A DNA stretch of 11,996 nt from CBDUQI01 sp965369325 (GTDB lineage: Bacteria; Pseudomonadota; Gammaproteobacteria; Steroidobacterales; JBCBZW01), in NCBI GenBank assembly GCA_965369325.1, contig CBDUQI010000185.1:1-11996 (forward strand), in the 5' to 3' direction. The notes beneath the pieces were generated by a model, which was not told the DNA's origin, searched no databases, and saw only the letters and a list, made by a program, of their open reading frames with translations. Of this stretch, positions 1-6,635 are shown in pieces. Positions within the stretch are counted from its first letter, which is position 1. Every line of letters starts with the position of its first letter. Both the position numbers and the translations under genes were made by a program.

Positions 1-1251
1 CGTGAAGATTTGCGCGTTTCCCGGTCGCAGAACGGAATGAGCGGCTTGGCGTTTGCGTATGCGCAGACTGACGCGCCCTGGGATGACAACGAGCTTGCCC
101 TGATACGCAGCCTGTGGCTCGGTGCCCTGGAGGCGCCGCCACCGGATCCGTCAAACCGCGTGGCCGACAACGCTGCGGCCGCAGCGCTCGGCAAAGCACT
201 TTTTTTCGATACTCGCCTCAGCGCAAATGAGCAGGTTGCATGCGCCACGTGCCACCAACCGGAACGACACTTTACCGATTCACGCAAGCGCTCGCAGGGC
301 ATAGGGCTGACCGCGCGGCACGCACCTGCACTCACCGGTGTCGCCTATCTGCCGTGGCTGTACTGGGATGGCCGTCGCGATAGCTTGTGGGCACAGGCAC
401 TTACCCCGCTTGAGCACGATGATGAACATGGCTTCTCGCGCACCGCGCTGGCGGTCTTGCTGGCGCGCGATCCGCAATACCGTCAGCAGTACACGCAGGT
501 GTTTGGCGCTGAGGGTGCGTTGGTGGCCGACGTGTTTGGCGGCCTTGAAAACCCGCAGCAGTTTCCGGCGGAGGCAAAACCCATAGGCACGCCGCAGGCG
601 CAACTGGCATGGGCGGGTATGACCCAAGCCGACCAGCACCGAGTGAACCGAATATTCGCCAATGCCGGTAAAGCGCTGGCAGCCTACGAACGCACGCTGC
701 GACCAGCGAGTACCCGCTTCGACCGGTACGCCGGGGCGGTGCTTGAGGGCAAACGACACGCGGGCATCCTCAGTGCCCAAGAGCAGGCTGGACTGGCGCT
801 GTTTATCAGCGACCGCGCTCAGTGCACCCGTTGCCACAACGGTCCGTTGTTTAGCAACGGCAATTTTCACAATATCGGCTTGATCGATCCGCGTGTGCAA
901 CCGGTGGATAGTGGCCGCGCCAGCGGCGTGCAGGCGGTATTCCTTGACCCGTTCAACTGCATGGGCGAGTACAGCGATGCCGACGAGGCGTCATGCGCAG
1001 AGCTGGTGTTCATGAAGAGCACTGGCGAGGAACTGCCCGGTGCCTTTAAGGTGCCCGGGCTGCGGGAAGTCGCCCAGACTGGCCCATACATGCACGATGG
1101 CCGTTTCGACAGTCTGCAACAAGTGCTTGCTCATTATCTGGCGCCACCGCAGGGGCGGCTGGGGCATCAGGAGCTTAACCCGCTGAGTTTAACCGCGGAG
1201 CAGGCTGAGCAAATCATCGCTTTCCTGCACACCTTGTCGTCTGAACAGTAG
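1..1251 (+). CDS. Di-heme cytochrome c peroxidase (CcpA/MauG superfamily), 5' partial
   Basis: Likely periplasmic di-heme peroxidase that reduces hydrogen peroxide with electrons from small c-type cytochromes. The frame is open to the left edge. A TTG at 10 and an ATG at 37 are possible starts, but neither has a ribosome binding site or a clear signal peptide, so the true start is probably outside the window. Numbering from the TTG, the first heme site is CATCH at 78-82 and the second is CTRCH at 272-276. Between them is the family segment YWDGRRDSLWAQAL (118-131). M361 in the TGPYMHDG motif sits where classical bacterial peroxidases have the methionine ligand of the C-terminal heme; MauG has tyrosine there, so peroxidase is favoured over a MauG-type modifying enzyme. 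C317 and C329 lie in an insert before that motif and could form a disulfide. It converges on the PEP-CTERM gene. Family is secure; substrate is not. Confidence 0.9.
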   Translation, partial: REDLRVSRSQNGMSGLAFAYAQTDAPWDDNELALIRSLWLGALEAPPPDPSNRVADNAAAAALGKALFFDTRLSANEQVACATCHQPERHFTDSRKRSQGIGLTARHAPALTGVAYLPWLYWDGRRDSLWAQALTPLEHDDEHGFSRTALAVLLARDPQYRQQYTQVFGAEGALVADVFGGLENPQQFPAEAKPIGTPQAQLAWAGMTQADQHRVNRIFANAGKALAAYERTLRPASTRFDRYAGAVLEGKRHAGILSAQEQAGLALFISDRAQCTRCHNGPLFSNGNFHNIGLIDPRVQPVDSGRASGVQAVFLDPFNCMGEYSDADEASCAELVFMKSTGEELPGAFKVPGLREVAQTGPYMHDGRFDSLQQVLAHYLAPPQGRLGHQELNPLSLTAEQAEQIIAFLHTLSSEQ

Positions 1252-1264
1252 CTGGCGCAAACAA

Positions 1265-1294
1265 AACGGGCCGGCTCCTGAGAGCCGGCCCGTT
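1265..1294 (-). terminator. Intrinsic terminator of the PEP-CTERM gene, possibly bidirectional
   Basis: A perfect 13-bp inverted repeat (arms 1265-1277 and 1282-1294) encloses the 4-base loop CTGA. Read on the minus strand, the stem is followed at once by TTTTGTTTG, a good U-tract for the gene ending at 1320. Read on the plus strand it is followed by CGCAAACG, so termination of the peroxidase gene would rest on the stem alone. Confidence 0.8.
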
Positions 1295-1319
1295 CGCAAA
1301 CGTAATGTTTGTGTTGTGG

Positions 1320-1835
1320 CTACCCGCGCCGGCGACGGCTAACACCCAGCACCAGCAGACCCAGGCCCATGATGGCCAGGGAAGTCGGCTCGGCTACGGT
1401 CGTTAGGCGGTTGCCGCGCACCACCATATCGCGAACCTGCAGGCTCTCGTTGTTCTTGTTGGTTGCAATCTGGAACACCAGTTCAAACACCATATTGTCC
1501 AGGCTCGCCAGATCGACGATGAACGAGGTGAGGTCGAAGGTGCTGCCCAGGCGGATGCCGCCATTATTATGCAGTGCGACGCCGTCGGCGTAGATAAAGA
1601 AGCGGTCACCGTTTTCTGTGTTAACGCCCTGGAAGTCCAGCGACAGCGACACATCGGAATAGCCGCGGGCATCGACGGTAAAGGAAACTGTGTCGTCCGG
1701 CGTGACACGGTTTTGCCCGGCAGATGAACCCTGAAGGTCAAAATCGCTGGATAGAATCGCCACACCCATTGCCGGTGCCGCGTTGAGCGAGACCACCAAG
1801 GCACATAGCCCAAGGAGTCGAGTCTTGATATTCAC
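1320..1835 (-). CDS. PEP-CTERM sorting domain protein, short, exported
   Basis: Predicted secreted surface or matrix protein of 171 residues that would be processed by an exosortase (EpsH/XrtA family). The GTG start at 1835 is chosen because AGGAA lies 7 bases upstream and the protein then opens with a clean signal peptide (basic start, hydrophobic stretch about 7-22, cleavage near A22 or A26). The longer frame back to 1985 adds about 50 residues with no export character. The middle (about 28-145) is predicted all-beta, rich in Asp/Asn, ending in a VRDMVVRG strand as in beta-sandwich modules. The C-terminus has the three-part sorting signal: AEP at 148-150 (a variant of Pro-Glu-Pro), a hydrophobic helix 152-166 and RRRR at 167-170. 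No exosortase is in the window. Its promoter looks sigma-54 dependent. What the protein binds is unknown. Confidence 0.85.
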   Translation of the reverse strand: MNIKTRLLGLCALVVSLNAAPAMGVAILSSDFDLQGSSAGQNRVTPDDTVSFTVDARGYSDVSLSLDFQGVNTENGDRFFIYADGVALHNNGGIRLGSTFDLTSFIVDLASLDNMVFELVFQIATNKNNESLQVRDMVVRGNRLTTVAEPTSLAIMGLGLLVLGVSRRRRG

Positions 1836-1842
1836 AGCCAAA

Positions 1843-1847
1843 TTCCT
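1843..1847 (-). promoter_or_regulatory. Ribosome binding site fixing the GTG start of the PEP-CTERM gene
   Basis: On the minus strand AGGAA ends 7 bases before GTG (1835-1833). There is no ATG in frame near it, and starting here gives a proper signal peptide. Confidence 0.7.
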
Positions 1848-1917
1848 GTTCTTATAAAATTTTTGTATCGGCGCCACGTCATACGCCGATCTTATTATCG
1901 AATCGTCTGAGCAGGGA

Positions 1918-1933
1918 TGCAATTGCCATGCCA
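1918..1933 (-). promoter_or_regulatory. Candidate sigma-54 (-24/-12) promoter of the PEP-CTERM gene
   Basis: The minus strand reads TGGCATGGCAATTGCA, against the sigma-54 consensus TGGCAC-N5-TTGCA: one mismatch, with the invariant GG and GC exactly 10 bases apart. Transcription would start near 1907, leaving a leader of about 70 bases. Sigma-54 control of PEP-CTERM genes through the PrsK/PrsR system is known in floc-forming bacteria, so the context supports the match. A weaker overlapping sigma-70 reading (TTGCAT, 17 bases, GATAAT; 1894-1922) cannot be excluded. Confidence 0.65.
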
Positions 1934-2124
1934 TGCGGGTAATTAGCTGAATTATAAGTGCATTTTTTGCGCCCACGCGCATCAATTTCTGGCCAGGTCA
2001 CGCATGTGTAAAGTATTTCGACACCCGGGCAGTGATAGTAGATGCTCTTTACGCGGTTCCACGAATCACAAGTCGCCCCCTCCCTTTCGCCTGCGCCAGA
2101 GTGCGTGTGTCCCAGACATGAGCG

Positions 2125-2192
2125 AATTGTTGTGGGGAAGCCGCTTTAGACTAGACAAAACGCTGATTTTACGGTGTTTAGACAAATTGTTG
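2125..2192. repeat. Cluster of short direct repeats upstream of propeller A
   Basis: AATTGTTG occurs at 2125-2132 and 2185-2192. TTTAGAC occurs at 2145-2151 and 2177-2183. TAGACAAA occurs at 2152-2159 and 2179-2186. The right-hand copies fuse into TTTAGACAAATTGTTG (2177-2192). Repeated short motifs in a long leader suggest binding sites for a regulator, but they match no site I can name. Confidence 0.45.
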
Positions 2193-2267
2193 AGCGTGAT
2201 TGCTACGTAAGTATTTGACATAAATGGAAACATTGCCTGCCCCCCCTTGATCCACGCCGCCGCTGCG

Positions 2268-2299
2268 GTACTATGACCTTGGATCCAAGGTGGGCGTAC
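2268..2299. promoter_or_regulatory. Symmetric palindrome, candidate operator of the propeller genes
   Basis: The core ACCTTGGATCCAAGGT (2276-2291) is a perfect 16-bp palindrome. The tetramer GTAC occurs at mirror positions 2268-2271 and 2296-2299, both centred on 2283.5. It lies about 90 bases before the propeller A start, where a regulator of dyad type could bind. It is not a lux box (the outer CTG/CAG is missing). A hairpin role in the mRNA leader is also possible. Confidence 0.45.
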
Positions 2300-2385
2300 A
2301 GACTTGCCGGGAGATCCATCAACAATAACAAGACAAATCTTCACCAGTAGTAATCAGAAACCCTAACCAATAGAAGGGGAGTGAA

Positions 2386-4473
2386 ATGGTAGCCCACCTT
2401 ATGTCCTCCGCAGCGGGCAGGAAGCCGAGTCGCGCAAGTGTGCTGGCCATCGCTGTTAGTTTAGCCCTGTCGAGCGCTGTAATCAGTGCCGCGACACCCG
2501 GATTCAGCGATCAGACCGCAAGCGCTGGCGTCACATTTAAGTATGCGATGTCCGCTGGCACCCCAGGAGACCGAATGCATGGCGGGGGCGTCGTTGGCGA
2601 TTTTAACAACGACGGCTATCCCGACCTGTTTGTAATCGGCGGTGGCGACACCACCGACCGTTTGTTTATCAACGATCAGGATGGCACGTTCTCGCAGAAC
2701 GCGGCGGCCTGGGGGTTGACCGATTTGTATCGTGGCACCGGCGCTGCGGCAGTCGATTATGACGACGATGGCTGGACTGACATTTTTGTCACCAGCATGG
2801 GCGACATGAGCGACGACCCCAAAGGCGGTGGCAACAAGCTGTATCGCAACAACGGCAATGGCACCTTTAGCAATGTCGCGTTGGCCGCGGGCGTTGCTTA
2901 CAACAGCACCGGTACGGATGCGGCCTTCGATGGTTACAGCGCCACCTTCGGCGACTACGACCTCGACGGCTGTCTTGATTTGTGGATGGGTGGCTGGCAC
3001 AGCAACGCCAACCCGCACATCACCAACCAGACCTCGCTGTTCCGCAACAATTGCGATGGCACGTTCTCGGACGTGACGGTATCCGCCGGCGTGTTTGATA
3101 TTGCGGTTCGTGGTTTCGGTGCGATTTTCGCCGACATGAACGGAGATCGTTATCCAGAGCTGCTGGTTGCAGGCGACTTTGGCACGTCTAACTACTTTGT
3201 GAACAACCGCGATGGCACGTTCACGAAAAATGCCATTTGGGGATCAAACAAGATTCACAACGGCATGGGCACGACGCTGGGCGATTTCAATCGCGATGGT
3301 CTGCCCGACTGGTTCATCACTGCGATCGATCCGGCGTACCTGCAGCAGGGCCCGAACGGCAACCGCATCTACATGAACCAGGGTAACCACAACTTCCAGG
3401 AACTGCCGGGCGCAGCAGGGACTAATCCCAGCGGCACCCGTGATGGCGGTTGGGGCTGGGGCGCTGCTGCGGTCGATTTCGACCACGATGGTTGGGTGGA
3501 CATTGCTCACACCAACGGTTGGACCGTGACCCTGTCGGTAGACCCCGACGGGCTCGATCCGATCACCGGCGAGCAGTTCTACGACGATCACACCCGCGTG
3601 TTTCACAACAACGGCGATGCCACCTTCACTGAGGTTGCGTTGGACTGGGGTCTGGAGCACCGTCTGCAGGGCCGTGGCCTGTACCAGTTCGACTACGATC
3701 TGGATGGTGACATGGACATCGTGATCACCTCAAACACCATCGAGTACGAAGGCACCGAGTATGCACATCTGCAGGCGGCGGCCGGCGATTTGATGTTGAT
3801 GCGGAACGATGTTGTCGATGGTGCGACACCAGCAGATGCCAGTTGGCTCAAAGTGAATCTGGACACCAGTGGTTTCGATAACCTCGCACCGCATGGCCTA
3901 GGCGCTATCGTGCGAGCCCGCGTGGGCGATGAGAACGGCAATCCGCGTCATGTCACCATGAACGCTGGCAGTAACTTCCTCGGTCACGGCGAGTTGTTGG
4001 CCCACTTTGGTCTTGGTTCTGCCGCCGATGTTGATCAGGTGTTGGTCGAATGGACTAACGGTTTCGCCACGGTTGTGTCCAACGTTGCTGTAAACCAGCA
4101 GATTACCGTTAGCCCAGTACAGCCTTTCGACCACGGACCGCTGGTACGTGGACAGACGGTTGAACTGACTATCAACGGCTTGCGTGCCAATGAGACGGCC
4201 TATGTACTGGCCGGTGTTGCGGGCACGACTGACTCTGGTAATTGCTATGCCGCGCTGGGTGGGCTGTGCACCGACATCCTCAATCCCAAGTTGATTGCGG
4301 TTGGCACAGCGGATGCTGCCGGCAACATCAGTAAAACGATTGCTGTGCCTGCGGTGGGCGCAGGGGCGACCACCATGTCCAGTCAGGCGCTGATCCGCCG
4401 CGGTAACGCGGGTACGGCATCGCTTAAGACCAACGTTGTGATTCGCCCGATTATTGAATTGGATCCGGAATAA
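2386..4473 (+). CDS. Propeller A: exported FG-GAP/VCBS repeat protein with ASPIC/UnbV domain (CRTAC1 family)
   Basis: Exported protein of 695 residues, likely calcium-binding; function unknown. The ATG at 2386 is preferred over 2401 because AAGGGGAG (2374-2381) lies just upstream of it. A signal peptide covers about 1-36 (cleavage near ISA-A). Seven Ca-loop motifs start at D72, D124, D190, D250, D300, D364 and D436, each followed by the usual hydrophobic strand, so one seven-bladed propeller is predicted. The fourth (DMNGDRYPE) has Arg where Gly is usual. Linkers of NNxDGTF type recur between blades. The ASPIC/UnbV domain lies at about 504-575. The last part (580-695) is a separate beta-rich module with C620 and C628 around LGGLC and no PEP-CTERM tail. 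The four mature cysteines may form two disulfides. It is the first of three tandem paralogues. Adhesion, matrix or ligand-binding roles are inference. Confidence 0.88.
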   Translation: MVAHLMSSAAGRKPSRASVLAIAVSLALSSAVISAATPGFSDQTASAGVTFKYAMSAGTPGDRMHGGGVVGDFNNDGYPDLFVIGGGDTTDRLFINDQDGTFSQNAAAWGLTDLYRGTGAAAVDYDDDGWTDIFVTSMGDMSDDPKGGGNKLYRNNGNGTFSNVALAAGVAYNSTGTDAAFDGYSATFGDYDLDGCLDLWMGGWHSNANPHITNQTSLFRNNCDGTFSDVTVSAGVFDIAVRGFGAIFADMNGDRYPELLVAGDFGTSNYFVNNRDGTFTKNAIWGSNKIHNGMGTTLGDFNRDGLPDWFITAIDPAYLQQGPNGNRIYMNQGNHNFQELPGAAGTNPSGTRDGGWGWGAAAVDFDHDGWVDIAHTNGWTVTLSVDPDGLDPITGEQFYDDHTRVFHNNGDATFTEVALDWGLEHRLQGRGLYQFDYDLDGDMDIVITSNTIEYEGTEYAHLQAAAGDLMLMRNDVVDGATPADASWLKVNLDTSGFDNLAPHGLGAIVRARVGDENGNPRHVTMNAGSNFLGHGELLAHFGLGSAADVDQVLVEWTNGFATVVSNVAVNQQITVSPVQPFDHGPLVRGQTVELTINGLRANETAYVLAGVAGTTDSGNCYAALGGLCTDILNPKLIAVGTADAAGNISKTIAVPAVGAGATTMSSQALIRRGNAGTASLKTNVVIRPIIELDPE

Positions 4474-4486
4474 GTTGAAAAGGCTC

Positions 4487-4511
4487 AAGGGGGAGTGAGT
4501 GTCTCCCCCTT
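4487..4511 (+). other. Hairpin in the propeller A-B junction
   Basis: AAGGGGGAG (4487-4495) and CTCCCCCTT (4503-4511) are perfect 9-bp arms around a 7-base loop, 13 bases after the stop of propeller A. No U-tract follows, so it is a weak terminator at best; it may stabilise the A message or lower expression of B. A GTG at 4499 in frame with B lies in the loop and would be occluded, another reason to place the start of B at 4538. Confidence 0.5.
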
Positions 4512-4537
4512 CGGCCTCGCTCATTGGGGTAAGAATA

Positions 4538-6514
4538 ATGAGATACAAAACAGTAGGATTGATCGTGGGCACACTGCCATTGGTTGTGTTGCCGCAAGTC
4601 GCAGGCGCGCAGGCGTTTGTTGACATTACTGCATCATCTGGTGCGCAGCACGAGCACGTTGCGACCGATCTGCCGATGCCGATTGGCGCCGGCGCAGGCT
4701 TTATCGACGTTGACAACGACGGTGATGATGATCTGTTTTTGATTCAGGGAACCGGCTGTAACCGTCTGCTGCTGAATGACGGCACCGGCGCGTTCACCGA
4801 GCTGACCGATGCGGGCGGCGCTGCTGCATGCTCGGCCAAATCGCAAAGCATCTCGGCGGCCGACTACGACAACGATGGCGACCAGGATCTGCACATTGGT
4901 GTGTTCGGCCAGAACATGTTCTTCAAGAACATGTTGATCGAAAATGGCAGCCTCAGCTTTGTCGATTCCACCGCAGCCGTGGGGTTGGACAGCGACGGCG
5001 AGCGCAACACGGCCAGCACCACCTGGGGTGACTTCAACAATGACGGCTACCTGGATCTTTATGCAGGTAACCACGTGGGCGGTCCCGGCACTGTGCCGCC
5101 AGACCCACCCGAGCCAGGCCCTCCGCCGGGCTGCTTTGGTGATTACCTATGGATGAACAACGGTGACGGCACCTTTACGGACATCGCACCTGCCACCGGT
5201 ATTGAGCTGAGCGGTGTGCTGGCCAAAGCCGGCTGTCAGCTGGCCTCCACCTGGTCGGACTATGACAACGACGGTGATGCCGATCTGATGGTGGTCAACG
5301 ACTTCGGTCTGGTGCGCTCCGTGCCCAATCGCCTGTTCCGCAACGACGGTTCCGACGGCAACGGTGGCTGGATTTTTACCGACGTGAGCGCCAGCTCCGG
5401 CTTTGACTACTCGCAGGCCGGCATGGGCATCGCGGTTGGCGATCTTAACCGCGATGGACACTTTGACTACTACATGAGTGATGCCGGTGCCAACGAGCTT
5501 GCCGTGAACAATGGCGACGGTACGTTTACCGAATCAGCCGGCGCCCTGGGCGTGCAGGTTGATGACGTAGAAGATTACGGTGGCCTGGGACTGGTCTCCT
5601 GGGGCAACGGCTTCTTCGACCTGGATGGTGATGCCTGGGAAGATCTGGTGGTATGTAACGGTGGTGCGCCGCAGGACATCTACCCGGGATTCTTTGAAGG
5701 GGAGAACTACCAGCAGCTCAACCCGTGTTACCTGTTCCGCAACCAGACCAACACCCTGGGTGTGTTTGGTGAGCTGCACACGCAGCTTGGCGTGGCCCAT
5801 TCGCGTTACTATCGCGGTGTGGCGGCATCGGATATCGACAACGACGGCGATATGGATCTGCACCTGAACAACCTGCACGGCATGCACTCGCTGTACCGCA
5901 ACAACATGATTAACTCCAACCAGAACGGCTGGATGAAAGTGAACGTGCGTGGCACGCTGGGCAACCGCGATGGTATTGGTACCCGCATCAATCTTACCTC
6001 GGGCGGCGTGACGTTGATCCGCGAGGTCGACGGCGGTTCCAGCTTCATGTCCACCCACACCAACCAGGTGCACTATGGCCTGAAGGCGGTGCCGGCGGCG
6101 GATATCGTGGCCACCTTTCCAAGCGGTGTGACTCAGGAGCTGCTGTTCGTGACCCCGAACCAGACACTGGACATTGTTGAGCCGCAGGTCACCGCTGATT
6201 TGCAGCCGAAGTTCCGGGCGATTGTTGAAGGGGCGCAGGCGACCAGCACTATCCTCATCACCAACCACACCGATGTGGAGCAGACTCGTGATGTGTGGCT
6301 GGCTCAGGTGTCGTTGAGTGGCGAAGTGCCGGGCGTTGCCCGCTCCATCACGCTGGCGCCGGGTCAGACCAAGACGGTGCAGACCATTCTTACGGGTGCG
6401 GCCCCGGCTGGGGTGACCAAATGGGGTGCCCGTTTGGGTGACTTCGACGCAGGTACGGTCAGCCACCGCAATCACTCGACGTTGGTGGGCCTTTCGCTCA
6501 GCATCAGCGAGTAG
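4538..6514 (+). CDS. Propeller B: exported FG-GAP/VCBS repeat protein with ASPIC/UnbV domain (CRTAC1 family)
   Basis: Exported paralogue of propeller A, 658 residues. The ATG at 4538 gives a textbook signal peptide (MRYK, hydrophobic 6-20, cleavage at AGA-Q, residue 24). The upstream GTG at 4499 would add 13 residues and block it. The ribosome binding site is weak (GGGGTAAG). Seven Ca loops start at D57, D109, D165, D241, D302, D361 and D432; most are very regular DxDNDGDxD types. Blade 3 carries a proline-rich loop (about 183-198). The ASPIC/UnbV domain lies at about 478-547, then an Ig-like or fibronectin-like beta domain (about 549-650) with alternating hydrophobic residues that resembles neither neighbour's tail. 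Six cysteines occur as C74/C98, C199/C233 and C373/C397, suggesting three within-blade disulfides. Probably co-transcribed with A (64-base gap). The ligand is unknown. Confidence 0.88.
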   Translation: MRYKTVGLIVGTLPLVVLPQVAGAQAFVDITASSGAQHEHVATDLPMPIGAGAGFIDVDNDGDDDLFLIQGTGCNRLLLNDGTGAFTELTDAGGAAACSAKSQSISAADYDNDGDQDLHIGVFGQNMFFKNMLIENGSLSFVDSTAAVGLDSDGERNTASTTWGDFNNDGYLDLYAGNHVGGPGTVPPDPPEPGPPPGCFGDYLWMNNGDGTFTDIAPATGIELSGVLAKAGCQLASTWSDYDNDGDADLMVVNDFGLVRSVPNRLFRNDGSDGNGGWIFTDVSASSGFDYSQAGMGIAVGDLNRDGHFDYYMSDAGANELAVNNGDGTFTESAGALGVQVDDVEDYGGLGLVSWGNGFFDLDGDAWEDLVVCNGGAPQDIYPGFFEGENYQQLNPCYLFRNQTNTLGVFGELHTQLGVAHSRYYRGVAASDIDNDGDMDLHLNNLHGMHSLYRNNMINSNQNGWMKVNVRGTLGNRDGIGTRINLTSGGVTLIREVDGGSSFMSTHTNQVHYGLKAVPAADIVATFPSGVTQELLFVTPNQTLDIVEPQVTADLQPKFRAIVEGAQATSTILITNHTDVEQTRDVWLAQVSLSGEVPGVARSITLAPGQTKTVQTILTGAAPAGVTKWGARLGDFDAGTVSHRNHSTLVGLSLSISE

Positions 6515-6529
6515 ACTACAATGACGGTA

Positions 6530-6582
6530 GCCCGGTTCGCCTCGTGCGGGCCGGGCCTTGTTCACTACCCCGCGCCTCGGGG
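6530..6582 (+). terminator. Two hairpins between propeller B and C, possible partial terminator
   Basis: GCCCGG (6530-6535) pairs with CCGGGC (6551-6556), with an inner CGC/GCG pair and a 5-base loop; CTTGTT follows, a modest U-run. A second hairpin has CCCCG (6568-6572) and CGGGG (6578-6582). Their place 15-70 bases after the stop of B fits termination or attenuation before C. A TTGACG at 6590-6595 could begin a separate promoter for C, but no good -10 follows. Confidence 0.4.
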
Positions 6583-6635
6583 CTTGGCATTGACGCAGCA
6601 TTCTGGCGCGGTTAGCTCAGGTTCGAGGTAAAAGG

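Larger units (their letters stand above)
1836..2385. other. Long divergent intergenic region without a convincing gene
   Basis: This 550-base stretch separates the divergent PEP-CTERM and propeller A genes. Open frames inside it (for example 2004-2210 plus, 2066-2344 minus) lack ribosome binding sites and recognisable protein features. It holds the candidate sigma-54 promoter (1918-1933), a cluster of direct repeats (2125-2192), an isolated TTGACA at 2215-2220 without a matching -10, and a symmetric palindrome (2268-2299). The middle is more AT-rich than the flanking genes. The propeller A promoter should lie here but I could not fix it. Confidence 0.6.

Noticed and set aside
1836..1985. N-terminal extension of the PEP-CTERM gene to an ATG at 1985
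   Set aside because: The extension has no ribosome binding site, would bury the signal peptide about 50 residues inside, and overlaps the sigma-54 promoter.
2215..2220. Perfect TTGACA as -35 for propeller A
   Set aside because: At 16-18 bases downstream lies a GC-rich C-run with no resemblance to a -10.
2276..2291. Lux-box (LuxR operator) reading of the palindrome
   Set aside because: The lux box needs ACCTG at the ends with ten central bases and CAGGT; here the fifth base is T and no luxR/luxI gene is present.
2292..2307. Possible second sigma-54 promoter (TGGGCG...TTGC) before propeller A
   Set aside because: The GG-to-GC spacing is 11, not 10, and the -24 box is poor.
3898..4716. Minus-strand open frame of 272 codons across the A-B junction
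   Set aside because: Antisense to the ASPIC domain and tail of A and the signal peptide of B; low-complexity composition and no ribosome binding site.
5534..6601. Minus-strand open frame of 355 codons antisense to propeller B
   Set aside because: It lies opposite a gene with clear signal peptide, seven Ca loops and ASPIC domain; the frame shows no domain, export signal or ribosome binding site. Long antisense frames are expected opposite Asp/Gly/Asn-rich repeats in GC-rich DNA.
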